64,000 nucleotides of DNA from Planctomycetota bacterium (GTDB lineage: Bacteria; Planctomycetota; UBA8742; UBA2392), in assembly GCA_019186845.1 (NCBI GenBank), contig JABARW010000011.1:1-64000 (forward strand), given 5' to 3'. This document shows positions 23,404 to 32,663 of the stretch, piece after piece. The notes below the pieces were generated by a model. It saw only the letters and a list, made by a program, of their open reading frames with translations. It was not told where the DNA came from and ran no database searches. How positions within the stretch are numbered: the stretch's first letter is position 1; every line of letters begins with the position of its first letter. A program made the position numbers and the translations under genes.

Positions 23404-24923
23404 CGGGGTTCCGCATCCTTGATGACCGAGCCCAGCAATCGCTCCAGCCGCTTGGGCTCGTGACGCAGCGCGATTGTCTTGCCACGGTTGACGTAGACCA
23501 GTCCAGGTTTGGCCCCGCCGGGCTTCTTGACATCCTTGATGTGGGCCACGTGCACGTTGGCGCGAGTGGCCCCCTTCTGCTTGGAGTAGTAGACCGCCAG
23601 TTCGCAGGCATCAAGCAGCGCCTCAGCGGGCGGATCGCGCCGGCCCTCCGTGCGCAGCACCACGTGGCTGCCGGGCCAGCCCTCCAGATGGAAGAACAGG
23701 TCATTGCCGCTCGCCAGCTTGGTCGTCAGGTAATCATTGCCCTCGTCACTCTTGCCCACCCAGATTTCCAGGTTCTCGGCCGTGGCATATCGGCGCGGCA
23801 ACAGCTTGCTGGGAACTTCCTTCTTCTTGGGCTTGCCCTTGGGCGGCTTGGTGATGCGCCGGGACTCCGGGTAGTACTTCTGGAGGATCTTCTTGACCGG
23901 GCCGCGCTCCGAGAAATCCCGCAGCGTGGGCTGATCCATCAGCCCGCTCTGGCAGAGTTGCTCAAACTCCGAGCGCAGTCGGTGAACGTCAGCCAGGGTG
24001 CTGCGCACGACTTCAATCTGCTGGCTGAGCATGTTCGCGCCCGTCAGCCCCTTGTGATACTTCTTGAAGAAGGCCTTCAGGTTGTCTGCCGCGCTCAGCG
24101 CAGGATTGAGGGGAATGCGAAGTTCTTCACCGGTCTCATAGTCGTTGGCGACCACTTCCGTATCGCCGGGCTTGATGCGGTGCAGAACACTCTTGAGCAA
24201 TTCGCCCTCTTTCTTCAGCGCCCGGGCTTCTTCAGCGTCGTGCAGTTCCTTTTCCAGCTTGTTGAGCTTGTGCTCTAGGAATTCGCTGGAGCGCTTGAGC
24301 GAGGATTCGACTTTGCGCCTCAGTTCACTCGACTCATGTTCCCCTTGCAGACCCTGGTACGTCCGGCCGACTTCCGCCAGAAACTCGCCGTCACTGCATT
24401 CGGCAAAACGGTCCATCCCCTCTTCGGGCGCGGGAGATTCCGGGTTGCTCCAGGCCTTGCCGCGAGTCAATTCACGGCGCGTGTCCTCCAGCGGTCGCAG
24501 AGCCCCCAGCAGCGTTCCATTGCCGTCCAGCAGATACAGGTTGCTGCGCGACCCCAGCACCGAAAGCAGAAGTTCGAACTCCGCATCCCTGGCCTTGAAT
24601 GCGATGGCCAATTGCCGGTCATCATTGACGATGCGCGCGCCCTGGATCCGGGACCGCTCCAGCCTGTCTCGCAGCAAAGTCACAAAGGTCGGCGGGTCCA
24701 CCGGTGCCTTGGGCAGGGTATCGACCTCGCCGATGTGGGCCAATTCAGGCCGCGCGCAGATGCGCAGGTTGCGCCGGGCACCGTCGGCCTTGCTCTCGTC
24801 ATAACCGTAGAGATTGACAAAGACTTCATACCCATCAGGTTGGACGATGCGCTGAACCTTCCAACCTTTGAGGCTGGAAGTAATGGCTTGCGCAACATGT
24901 CGCAGCTCGGCGAGGCTGAGCAT
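23400..24923 (-). CDS. NFACT-family protein, RqcH-like
   Basis: 507 residues with NFACT architecture: an N-terminal NFACT-N domain (LRHVAQAITSSLKGWKVQRIVQP, LLLSVLGSRSNLYLLDGNGTLLGALRP), a central pair of long charged helices (LEHKLNKLEKELHDAEEARALKKEGELL) and a C-terminal NFACT-R domain. The last holds NLEIWVGKSDEGNDYLTTKLASGNDLFFHLEGWPGSHVVLR and ATRANVHVAHIKDVKKPGGAKPGLVYV. RqcH-type members bind stalled 50S-peptidyl-tRNA and direct alanine tailing. The region usually seen in longer family members between coils and NFACT-R is compact here. AAGAG precedes the ATG at 24923. It lies 72 bases after mutM on the same strand. Confidence 0.88.
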   Translation of the reverse strand: MLSLAELRHVAQAITSSLKGWKVQRIVQPDGYEVFVNLYGYDESKADGARRNLRICARPELAHIGEVDTLPKAPVDPPTFVTLLRDRLERSRIQGARIVNDDRQLAIAFKARDAEFELLLSVLGSRSNLYLLDGNGTLLGALRPLEDTRRELTRGKAWSNPESPAPEEGMDRFAECSDGEFLAEVGRTYQGLQGEHESSELRRKVESSLKRSSEFLEHKLNKLEKELHDAEEARALKKEGELLKSVLHRIKPGDTEVVANDYETGEELRIPLNPALSAADNLKAFFKKYHKGLTGANMLSQQIEVVRSTLADVHRLRSEFEQLCQSGLMDQPTLRDFSERGPVKKILQKYYPESRRITKPPKGKPKKKEVPSKLLPRRYATAENLEIWVGKSDEGNDYLTTKLASGNDLFFHLEGWPGSHVVLRTEGRRDPPAEALLDACELAVYYSKQKGATRANVHVAHIKDVKKPGGAKPGLVYVNRGKTIALRHEPKRLERLLGSVIKDAEPR

Positions 24924-24995
24924 GAAGTTCTCTTGCCCGTAGTGCGGCGCCAGTGTTGCTAGCGAAGCGCCTCAGGTCAACATTCCTGTGGCCCT

Positions 24996-25871
24996 CTAGC
25001 GCTGGCAACGTGGGCAGTAGTGCGTTGAGCGTTGTCCCAGCACGCGCCGTACAATCCTGGCCCCGCAGATCGGGCAGGGCAAACCTTCCCGCGCATAGAC
25101 CTTGCGCTCATCCTGGTAGCCGCCATCGCCGCCCGTGGGCCGGACGTAGTCTGCAATCGAGGAGCCCCCCGTCTCGATGCTGCGCAGCATGACCGCCTGA
25201 CAGGACTGAACAATCCTGTCGCATTCATCTGCCGACACGCGATCCGCTCTCCGACTGGGCCGAACCCGGGCCAGGAACAGACCCTCATCGGCGTAGATGT
25301 TCCCGATTCCGGCAATCACCCCCTGATCCAGCAGCAGCGTCTTGATCGGCGCGCGACGCTTGCTTGCCGCTGCAAACAGGTCAGCCCCCGTTGCTTCAAG
25401 GGCATCGACGCCAAGCTTGTCCAGCCGGGGATCGCTCTGGCCCGACGGCAAAAGCCGCACCTTTCCGAACTTGCGAACGTCGCGGAAAATCACATCTTCG
25501 TCCCCGTCGGCAAAGCACAACCGCAGGTGCGTGTGGCGGTCGGGCTTGAAGCCGGCGATCTGCTCCGGCGCCAGGGATGAGCGCGCTGTCGCACTCAGCA
25601 GCCGCGGGCTCCGGGCTTTGGCTGTGAAAAGCTGGCCCGTCATTCCCAGGTGAAGCAGGAGCACGTCTCCGGAGTCGAGACAGGCCAGCAGGTACTTGCC
25701 GCGGCGACGCAGGTCGACGACGACGCAGCCCTTCAGGCGGCGCTTGAGGCTCGCGGGAGGCGTCAGGAAGAAGTAACTGGGCGCCGTGGTGTGAACGGCG
25801 CTGATACGCCGCCCCAGAAGGCGCGGCGCAAGTTCACGCCTCGTTACCTCGACTTCAGGAAGTTCAGGCAT
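24996..25871 (-). CDS. mutM: Formamidopyrimidine-DNA glycosylase
   Basis: 291 residues removing oxidised purines from DNA. The start is fixed by MPELPEVEVTRRELAP, where the Pro after the initiator Met is the nucleophile and the next Glu is catalytic; earlier in-frame codons would block this. Also visible are the LLLHLGMTGQLF segment, the H2TH region (LLDQGVIAGIGNIYADEGLFLARV) and the C-terminal zinc finger CPICGARIVRRVLGQRSTHYCPRC. An insertion of about 15 residues follows GQLFTAKARS. It is divergent from the DUF2200 gene. Confidence 0.95.
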   Translation of the reverse strand: MPELPEVEVTRRELAPRLLGRRISAVHTTAPSYFFLTPPASLKRRLKGCVVVDLRRRGKYLLACLDSGDVLLLHLGMTGQLFTAKARSPRLLSATARSSLAPEQIAGFKPDRHTHLRLCFADGDEDVIFRDVRKFGKVRLLPSGQSDPRLDKLGVDALEATGADLFAAASKRRAPIKTLLLDQGVIAGIGNIYADEGLFLARVRPSRRADRVSADECDRIVQSCQAVMLRSIETGGSSIADYVRPTGGDGGYQDERKVYAREGLPCPICGARIVRRVLGQRSTHYCPRCQR

Positions 25872-25959
25872 AGATTGTGCGCAACTGAAATGCGCTCCCG
25901 TATGCACCGGTGGCGGCAACGTTGTACCCGGCTGCTGGCCAAGGTAGGCAGGAGAGACG

Positions 25960-26310
25960 ATGCCAATTCACGCCGTGTTCAAGATGAAACTTGCCAAGGT
26001 CTATCCGTTGTACGTGCAGAAGGCCATTCGCAAGAAGCGCACCAGGGAAGAGGTCGACCAGATCATCTGCTGGCTGACGGGATACGACCAGGCAGGCCTG
26101 CAGCACCAGTTGAACCAGAACAACGACCTTGAGGCCTTCTTTGAGCAGGCGCCGCGCTTTCACCCCCGGAGCGCGTTGATCAAGGGCGTCGTCTGCGGAG
26201 TGCGCGTGGAGCAGATCGAAGATCCGCTGATGCGCAAGCTGCGCTGCCTGGACAAGCTGATTGACGAGCTGGCCAAGGGAAAACCCATGGAGAAAATCCT
26301 GCGGGAGTAA
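25960..26310 (+). CDS. DUF2200 family protein
   Basis: This 116-residue protein matches the uncharacterised DUF2200 family along its whole length: FKMKLAKVYPLYVQKAIRKKRT, EEVDQIICWLTGYDQAGL, LIKGVVCGVRVEQIEDPLMRKLRCLDKLIDELAKGKPMEKIL. These are conserved family blocks rich in charged helices. There is no membrane segment or catalytic signature. It is a lone plus-strand gene between divergent mutM and convergent moxR, 88 bases from the former and 16 from the latter. The function is unknown. Confidence 0.88.
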   Translation: MPIHAVFKMKLAKVYPLYVQKAIRKKRTREEVDQIICWLTGYDQAGLQHQLNQNNDLEAFFEQAPRFHPRSALIKGVVCGVRVEQIEDPLMRKLRCLDKLIDELAKGKPMEKILRE

Positions 26311-26326
26311 CCGCGCCTCGAGTGAG

Positions 26327-27328
26327 CTACATGCGTCGCACCCGCTCAGGAATATCCGGCACGTGCTCGATGACCTTGCCCACGACATCGTCGGACTTGA
26401 TGCCTTCTGCTTCTCCTTCGAAATTCAGAATCAGGCGATGGCGCAACGCGGGCCGGGCGCAATCGCGGATGTCATCGGCGCTGACGTTGTAGCGCCCCTT
26501 CATCAGAGCAATCAGCTTGGCGCCGTTGATGATAGCCTGCCCGCCGCGCGGGCTCGAACCTACGCGCACGAACTGTTTGACGACCGGCGCACCTTCTGGG
26601 CTGGTCGGGTGGGTGGCAAGCACGATACGGGCCACGTACTCCAGCAGGTGCTGGGCCACGGGCACCTGCTTGGCCAGAGCGCGCATCTCAAGAATGCGCT
26701 TGCCATCCACAACGGGCTGGGCCTTGTTCTGCGTGGAACCCGTGGTGCCCCCGAAAATGCTGGCCAGTTCCTGCACCGAGGGCGACTTGACGTCCAGTTT
26801 GAACATGAAGCGGTCAAGCTGGGCTTCCGGCAGTGGATAGGTGCCTTCCATTTCAATCGGGTTCTGGGTGGCAAGCACGAAGAACGGCTGCTCGAAAATC
26901 ATGCGCTTGCCCGCAAAGGTCACGCTGCCTTCCTGCATGGCTTCCAGCAAAGCGCTCTGTGTCTTGGGCGTGGCGCGGTTAATTTCATCGGCCAGGATGA
27001 TGTTCCCGAAAATGGGCCCCTTCTGGAACTCGAAGCGGCGGCGCCCGTCCTCCTCAACCACGATGTTGGTGCCGGTGATGTCCGCGGGCATGAGGTCGGG
27101 CGTGAACTGGATGCGCGAAAACTGCACGCTGACAGCGTCGGCCAACGTGCGGACCAGCAACGTCTTGCCCAGGCCCGGCACACCTTCAAGCAGCACGTGG
27201 CCGCCGGCGACGAAGCCGATGATGGTCTTCTCGATGATGTCCTGATGTCCGACGATGACCTTGGCGATCTCATCGCGCAGTTTGATCAAGGTCTCCTGAA
27301 AACTGCGGGCCTGCTGTTCGATGTCCAT
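26327..27328 (-). CDS. MoxR-family AAA+ ATPase
   Basis: 333 residues with Walker A GVPGLGKT (residues 50-57), Walker B IILADEINRATPKTQSALLEAMQE, sensor 1 FFVLATQNPIEMEGTYPLPEAQLDRF and a C-terminal lid with SSPRGGQAIINGAKLIALMKGR. MoxR ATPases act as chaperones for metalloenzyme or surface-complex maturation, usually encoded next to DUF58 and von Willebrand domain proteins. None of those partners is adjacent here: the downstream gene is convergent and the upstream gene divergent. AGGAAT lies 5 bases before the ATG. Confidence 0.93.
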   Translation of the reverse strand: MDIEQQARSFQETLIKLRDEIAKVIVGHQDIIEKTIIGFVAGGHVLLEGVPGLGKTLLVRTLADAVSVQFSRIQFTPDLMPADITGTNIVVEEDGRRRFEFQKGPIFGNIILADEINRATPKTQSALLEAMQEGSVTFAGKRMIFEQPFFVLATQNPIEMEGTYPLPEAQLDRFMFKLDVKSPSVQELASIFGGTTGSTQNKAQPVVDGKRILEMRALAKQVPVAQHLLEYVARIVLATHPTSPEGAPVVKQFVRVGSSPRGGQAIINGAKLIALMKGRYNVSADDIRDCARPALRHRLILNFEGEAEGIKSDDVVGKVIEHVPDIPERVRRM

Positions 27329-27451
27329 GAGCGATTCCTATTTGCCTTCGCACGTTACATAGCGCCGCGCCTGAGGGGTACCCGTTTGCGCGGCGGGCAC
27401 AGGCCTGGCGCATGTTCCGCACCGGCAGCACTTCTAACGTTTATTTACGCC

Positions 27452-27479
27452 TTGAAGCCGTCTTCACAATCCCTTTACT
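27452..27479 (+). promoter_or_regulatory. Candidate phoU-phoB-phoR promoter, possible Pho box
   Basis: TTGAAG (27452-27457) and TTTACT (27474-27479) are 16 bases apart. Two pairs of 6-mers with 5-base spacing overlap or adjoin it: TCTAAC/TTTACG at 27433-27449 and TTCACA/TTTACT at 27463-27479. They resemble the direct repeats bound by PhoB/PhoP-type regulators, but the match is loose. They lie in a 283-base divergent spacer (27329-27611) shared with moxR, which otherwise shows nothing. Confidence 0.4.
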
Positions 27480-27611
27480 TCAATGAGCTATCAAGCCTCC
27501 GCCGACGATGGAAGCGGGTGTCCGGCCCTCCATCGCTTCCGGAAAGCGGCTTGAGCCGGCAGTCTGCTCTCGCCGGATTTCCTAGAGAGCGCGCAGGTGG
27601 GATACGTCCTG

Positions 27612-28295
27612 ATGGAACGCCACTTTACCAGAGAGCTTGAACTCCTGAAGCGAGACATGCTCAACACCGGCGCCCTCGCCCTTGCGGCCATCCGCAAGGC
27701 GATCAGCGCGCTGACACGCCGCGACGCCGACCTCGCCCAGCAGGTGATCGAGGCCGACCGTCCGCTCCATGACCGCGAGTTGCGCGTGGAAGAGGAGTGC
27801 CTCAAGCTGCTGGCGCTGTATCAGCCCGTGGCCAGCGACCTCAGGTTCATCACCAGCGTCATCAAGATTAACAGCACCATCGAACGTACCGGAGACGTGG
27901 CTGCCAACATTGCGCGGCGCGTCCGATACCTCTCCAAGCGTCCGCCCCTGAACATCGAGCTGGACTTTGAGGGTATCGGCAGGAACGTCATCAACATGCT
28001 GGACCGGGCCCTTCAGGCCTTCATCGAGCTGTCGGCGGACAAGGCCAATGAGGTCCTGGACATGGATGCGGAGGTGGACGAAGCCTATCGCAGGATGAAC
28101 AAGCAACTCATCGAGTTCATCAAGTTTCACCCAGACCAGGTGGAAGACGCGCTGCAGACCATGAATCTGTGCCGACACCTGGAGCGCGCTGCCGATCGCG
28201 CCACGGACATTGCCGAGCAGGTCCTGTACATCGTGACCGGGCGCAGTGTTCACAAAGCCAAGGATCGGCTTGACTCCGAGGGCAACAAACCTTGA
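27612..28295 (+). CDS. phoU: Phosphate signalling protein PhoU
   Basis: 227 residues made of two three-helix PhoU repeats. Each carries the acidic metal-binding pattern, as in VEEECLKLLALYQPVASDLRFITSVIKINSTIERTGDVAANIA and CRHLERAADRATDIAEQVLYIVTG (E/DxxxD). PhoU links the Pst transporter to the PhoR kinase and restrains phosphate uptake. The ATG at 27612 fits the family start; a GTG five codons earlier is possible. It overlaps phoB by 4 bases (TTGA). No pst transporter genes are visible in the window. Confidence 0.95.
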   Translation: MERHFTRELELLKRDMLNTGALALAAIRKAISALTRRDADLAQQVIEADRPLHDRELRVEEECLKLLALYQPVASDLRFITSVIKINSTIERTGDVAANIARRVRYLSKRPPLNIELDFEGIGRNVINMLDRALQAFIELSADKANEVLDMDAEVDEAYRRMNKQLIEFIKFHPDQVEDALQTMNLCRHLERAADRATDIAEQVLYIVTGRSVHKAKDRLDSEGNKP

Positions 28296-29002
28296 ACACG
28301 CCGCCCCCCAAGCGCCGTTCTGTGCTCGTGATTGAAGACGAAGCAGACATCGTTGAGGTGATCAAGTACAACCTCAACAAGAACGGGTTTGATACGCTGA
28401 CCGCCGACTCCGGCGAACAGGGCCTTGAAGTCGCAGCCGCCCGCCTCCCCGACTTGATTCTGCTGGACCTCATGCTGCCGCGCATGGACGGCCTGGAAGT
28501 CTGCCGGCGTCTCAGGGGCAGCGAACGCACCCGCAACATTCCCATCGTCATGCTGACGGCCAAGGGAACCGAAGCGGATATTGTACTGGGCCTGACCCTT
28601 GGAGCCGACGACTACGTGCCCAAGCCCTTCTCGCCTGTGGAGCTTCTGGCTCGCATGAAGGCCGTACTGCGGCGCAACGAATCCGCCCGCAAGAATGACT
28701 CCAACAGCGACATCCTCAAGCTGGGCCCCATCACGCTTGATGCCGCGCGCCACGAGGTCAGCGTGGACGGCGAGCAGGTCCAGCTCACGCTTTCTGAATT
28801 CAAGCTCTTGCGGCACCTCATGCTGCGTCGCGGCCGGGTGTTCACCCGTGACCAGCTTCTGAACGCTGTTGTGGGCCCCGACGTGTTTGTAACCGAGCGC
28901 AACATCGATGTGCATGTGGGTGCGCTCCGGCGCAAGCTGGGAGACGCTGGCCAGCTCATTTTGACCGTGCGGGGCGTGGGCTACCGCATGGAAGAGGCCT
29001 GA
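28292..29002 (+). CDS. phoB: OmpR/PhoB-family response regulator
   Basis: 236 residues. The receiver domain has the acidic pair in VIEDEAD, the phospho-acceptor Asp in LILLDLMLPRMDG (about residue 56), Thr in VMLTAKG and Lys in DDYVPKPFSP. The C-terminal winged helix contains LTLSEFKLLRHLMLRRGRVFTRDQLL and ERNIDVHVGALRRKLGD...VRGVGYRM. The start is a TTG overlapping the phoU stop. The setting between phoU and a PhoR-like kinase supports the phosphate-starvation role rather than another OmpR-family function. Confidence 0.92.
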   Translation: MNTPPPKRRSVLVIEDEADIVEVIKYNLNKNGFDTLTADSGEQGLEVAAARLPDLILLDLMLPRMDGLEVCRRLRGSERTRNIPIVMLTAKGTEADIVLGLTLGADDYVPKPFSPVELLARMKAVLRRNESARKNDSNSDILKLGPITLDAARHEVSVDGEQVQLTLSEFKLLRHLMLRRGRVFTRDQLLNAVVGPDVFVTERNIDVHVGALRRKLGDAGQLILTVRGVGYRMEEA

Positions 29003-29049
29003 GCCTCGCGCTTGGCCCTGGGCCAGCTTTCTTCTAACGTCGGCTTTCC

Positions 29050-30807
29050 ATGTGGCGTTCGCGCCTGCTCTGGCGTCTGCTTGCGGTCAACATTTTCGCG
29101 GTGTTGGCCTTTGTGGCCGTTTCCCAGGCCTACATCGAACTGAACCTGCGTCAGGCGCTCAGGGCGGAGACCATGGCCGACCTGGAGTCACGCGCCCGGC
29201 TGGCCTTCATGGCGTTGCGGCAAGCGGGCGGCCAGGTTGACCTCAATGAAGTGGGCCGTCGTGCCGACGCGCGCGTCACGCTGATACGTCGCGACGGCGT
29301 GGTGCTGGCCGACACCGACGCTGACGGGCGCGCCATGGAAAGCCACCTGCAACGTCTCGAGATTCAGCAGGCGCTCGTGAACGGCGTGGGTATGGACACC
29401 CGCATAGGCCAGACGCTGCGGCGTGAAATGGATTATGTCGCGGTAACAGACACCAAGGATGCCGACGCCCCCCTGCTGCGCGTGGCCCGGCCCACGGAGG
29501 TCACAAACGCCCGGCTCAACGCCATGCGCCAGGGCCTGCTGGCCATCGCCGGCGCTCTCCTGATTGTGGGCAGCGGGCTTGCCCTCTTCGCGACGCATCT
29601 CATACGCAGCCCCATTGAGCGACTGCGTGCGGCCGCTGAAGGCATGACTGAGGGCCGGCTCGACGCCCCCGTTGCCACTGCCGCCCGCGCAGCTGGAGGC
29701 GACTTCAGCGAGCTGGAAGCTGCCCTGCATTCCGTGGGCGTGCAGATGCGCCAGCGTGTCAATGAGCTGGAGGGGCAAAGCCGCGAACTTGCCAGCATCA
29801 TGGAGAATGTGTCAGACGGGCTGCTGCTGGTAGACCCCCAGGGCGAGGTAGCCCTGGTCAACCGCGCGGCCACCCGGCTGCTGGGACTGTCCGCCGCTCA
29901 ATTGGAGGGAAAACCCCTGTGGCAGAACCTCCGCCATCCCGAAATTCATGACCTGCTCGACACGCTGCGAGAAGTGGATCGACCATCGAGCGTGAAGATG
30001 GACCTCGGTGCCGGGGCCTCCACGCGCACGCTGGAGATCGTGGCCACACCCATGTTCGAGACGGCCGAGGGCGAGAAGCGCTCGGTGCTGCTGGTTCGAG
30101 ATCGCACCGAAGACCGACGCCTGGAGCAGATGCGCCGCGACTTCGTGGCTGACGTCAGCCACGAACTCAAAACCCCGCTCACCAGCATCAAGGCCTACGT
30201 CGAAACACTGCTCGACGGCGCCATGGACGACGTTGAGGCCCGTGGACCCTTTCTCGAGAAGATCCGCAACAACGCCGAACGCCTGACAAAACTCGTGTCA
30301 GACATCCTCGATATCTCGCGGCTCGAAGGCAGCCCCACTGACGATGCCCGCCAGCGTATGGACCTCAACTTGCTGGTCGAACGGGTGCTGGCCCAGTTCA
30401 AGGAGCGCGCCGAGCGCCGCCGGGTGACGCTGGAGTGGGTGCCGGCAGCGGCTCCTGCCTTTGCCGTCGTGAACGATGAAGACCTCAGCGAGGCTGTAGA
30501 GAACCTGATCGACAACGCCGTGAAGTACACCCCCGAAGGAGGCAAGGTCAGCGTGAGCGTTTCAACTCATGATGACCGACACGAGATCGCCGTGTCGGAC
30601 ACCGGCATCGGCATTCCGCGTGAGTCGCTTCCGCGCGTGTTTGAGCGCTTCTTCCGGGTGGACAAGGCCCGTTCCCGCGCCCTGGGCGGCACAGGTCTGG
30701 GCCTGAGCATCGTCAAGCATGTGGCCCTTCGCCATGGGGGCCGCATTGACGCCGACAGTGAGCTTGGCAAAGGCAGCGTTTTCCGCATCAGCCTGCCCGC
30801 GGCATAA
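29050..30807 (+). CDS. phoR: PhoR-like membrane histidine kinase
   Basis: 585 residues. A first membrane helix (LLAVNIFAVLAFVAVSQAYI), a periplasmic domain of about 130 residues and a second helix (LLAIAGALLIVGSGLALFATHL) lead to HAMP (SPIERLRAAAEGMTEGRL) and PAS (LASIMENVSDGLLLVDPQGEVALVN). The HisKA box is FVADVSHELKTPLTSI, and the ATPase has N (NLIDNAVKYTPEGG), G1 (VSDTGIGIP), F (FERFFRV) and G2 (GGTGLGLSI) boxes. All catalytic residues are present. It starts 47 bases after phoB. Confidence 0.93.
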   Translation: MWRSRLLWRLLAVNIFAVLAFVAVSQAYIELNLRQALRAETMADLESRARLAFMALRQAGGQVDLNEVGRRADARVTLIRRDGVVLADTDADGRAMESHLQRLEIQQALVNGVGMDTRIGQTLRREMDYVAVTDTKDADAPLLRVARPTEVTNARLNAMRQGLLAIAGALLIVGSGLALFATHLIRSPIERLRAAAEGMTEGRLDAPVATAARAAGGDFSELEAALHSVGVQMRQRVNELEGQSRELASIMENVSDGLLLVDPQGEVALVNRAATRLLGLSAAQLEGKPLWQNLRHPEIHDLLDTLREVDRPSSVKMDLGAGASTRTLEIVATPMFETAEGEKRSVLLVRDRTEDRRLEQMRRDFVADVSHELKTPLTSIKAYVETLLDGAMDDVEARGPFLEKIRNNAERLTKLVSDILDISRLEGSPTDDARQRMDLNLLVERVLAQFKERAERRRVTLEWVPAAAPAFAVVNDEDLSEAVENLIDNAVKYTPEGGKVSVSVSTHDDRHEIAVSDTGIGIPRESLPRVFERFFRVDKARSRALGGTGLGLSIVKHVALRHGGRIDADSELGKGSVFRISLPAA

Positions 30808-30841
30808 CCGACGTGAAGCAGACTGCTTCCTGTTCTGGGCG

Positions 30842-32572
30842 CTACCCCTGGCCCTCTCCGCGCGGCATCGAAAACTCTTCTTCCTTCTCGGAGTCTTCGG
30901 GAGGCTTCTCTTTGGGTGCCGGTTTGGGCTGATTGGGCCGGGGGATACGATATTGGCCGTCTGGGCCAATGGCGTCCTTGTTGGTGCCGCGATAGTCCGG
31001 GTAGGCCTGGGTCTCACTCACGCGCCAGGCAATCTCGGCCACCAGTCGCGTCGCCTGGGACAGACCTTCGTAGTTGATTGTCTCAGGGCGATCCTTGATC
31101 GAGTGCATTTCTTCGTTGTATCCGCTGAATGGAAACAGCACGGGAACGCCTGCCTGGTAGAAGGCCCACATGTCTGAAACGGGCCCGACTGGCTGCTCGT
31201 TGAACTTCAGGCTGAGCTCAGGGAAAAGAGGCGCGCAGTCCCGGACATGCTGTGCCAAGGCCTTGCTGCTGGCCATACCATGCATTTCCAGCCGCCTGTT
31301 CTTGACGCGTCCGATCATGTCAATGTTGATCATGGCCAGCGTCTTTTCGTGGGGCACTACCGGGTGACGGGCATACCAGGCACTGCCGAGCAACCCCTTT
31401 TCCTCGCCGGTGAACGCGATGAACAGGAAGCTGCGCCTTGGCTTGCGCTGCCCGGCGAAGGCCTCGGCGATCTCCAGAATGGCCGACGTTCCCGACGCGT
31501 TGTCGTCGGCGCCGTTATGAACTTTGCCCATGGCCGTGCGAGCGTCCGTAGCGCCGAAGTAGCCAAGCCCGATGTGGTCGTAATGGCCGCCCAGCACCAC
31601 CCACTCGTCGAGGTCACCCTCAACTTTGGCAATCACGTTGCGTCCGGACTTGAACACCTGGCGCGTCTTGACGTCAAACTCCAGGCGCTTGGAGGACAGG
31701 TCCGGCATGGCCTTGCGGTCGCCCTTGTCCAGCGCTTCCTGCAGGCGCTTGAGCGCTCCTTCCTCGCCCAGAATCTGATCTGCCGCTTTCACGCTCGCGC
31801 TGAAGAACGGCAGCCCAAGCCCAGTTTGCTGCTCAGGTTCGTCGGCCAGGGCCAGCGGCGGCGACTCGCTGTTGATCTCGCTGTTGCCCAGCGGCACCCA
31901 GTTGTCGATGCCGCCCGTGGACGCAGGGCCGGTAACCATCAGAACCGCGGCCGCACCCGCCTTGCGCAATAGTGCTGCCTTGGTTTCCAGGTAGCTGTTC
32001 CTGGACCAGCCGCGCATGGAACTGCCGCTGCGCCAGCCGGTGGGCTCGTAACGAAGGATCAGGGCTGCCTTCCCTCTGATGTCGAGGCCGCCCAGGTCAT
32101 CCCAGCCGCGGGCAGCATCCGTAACGGCATATCCCGCGAAGACGACTTCACACTTGGCCACGGGCATGGGTTTGCCCGCTGCGGTCGAAAAATCCTGACC
32201 GTACTTCAACTGAACGGCGGTGCCCGCATTCTGCGAGTCGTAGAGCTTCAGCACGGGAGGTTCAACGAACTCGTGATAGGCGAATTGGACGTCCTGGAAG
32301 TAGCTGCCGTTATCTCCTGCAGGCAGCGCACCGGCCTTGCGAAAGCGGCTGGCAATATAGGCCGAGGCAATGTCCGACTCCGGCTTGGCTGTGTCGCGGC
32401 CGCGCATTTCATCCGAGGCGAGGAAATAGACGTCTCCCTTGAGGTCGCCGACGGTTATCGACTCCAGGTTCGGGGCCGTAAGGGAAGCCTTGGCGGCATC
32501 CTGCGCCCCCGGGGCCTGAACAAGGCAGCAGAGGGCAACAACGCCCAGGCAATAACGAATGACAACCTTCAT
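30842..32572 (-). CDS. Secreted M28-family zinc peptidase
   Basis: 576 residues with a signal peptide (MKVVIRYCLGVVALCCLVQAPGA). A PA-like insert precedes the M28 domain. The co-catalytic zinc ligands are visible in order: His in VLGGHYDHIGLG, bridging Asp in HNGADDNASGT, the catalytic Glu-Glu in AFTGEEKGLLGS, Asp in INIDMIGR and His in NEEMHSIKD. It is probably an aminopeptidase in the periplasm or outside the cell. The last 50 residues are Pro/Lys/Glu-rich and disordered. CGGAG lies before the ATG at 32572. It is convergent with phoR across 34 bases that contain a weak GAAGC/GCTTC repeat. Confidence 0.92.
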   Translation of the reverse strand: MKVVIRYCLGVVALCCLVQAPGAQDAAKASLTAPNLESITVGDLKGDVYFLASDEMRGRDTAKPESDIASAYIASRFRKAGALPAGDNGSYFQDVQFAYHEFVEPPVLKLYDSQNAGTAVQLKYGQDFSTAAGKPMPVAKCEVVFAGYAVTDAARGWDDLGGLDIRGKAALILRYEPTGWRSGSSMRGWSRNSYLETKAALLRKAGAAAVLMVTGPASTGGIDNWVPLGNSEINSESPPLALADEPEQQTGLGLPFFSASVKAADQILGEEGALKRLQEALDKGDRKAMPDLSSKRLEFDVKTRQVFKSGRNVIAKVEGDLDEWVVLGGHYDHIGLGYFGATDARTAMGKVHNGADDNASGTSAILEIAEAFAGQRKPRRSFLFIAFTGEEKGLLGSAWYARHPVVPHEKTLAMINIDMIGRVKNRRLEMHGMASSKALAQHVRDCAPLFPELSLKFNEQPVGPVSDMWAFYQAGVPVLFPFSGYNEEMHSIKDRPETINYEGLSQATRLVAEIAWRVSETQAYPDYRGTNKDAIGPDGQYRIPRPNQPKPAPKEKPPEDSEKEEEFSMPRGEGQG

Positions 32573-32663
32573 GAGGGCTCCGGCGTGGCCGAGACTTGCC
32601 ACTTTGGTCAGGTGATGCCAAATAGTACGCAGTGCCCCGCTTTCATCACCCTCGAAAAGCCTA

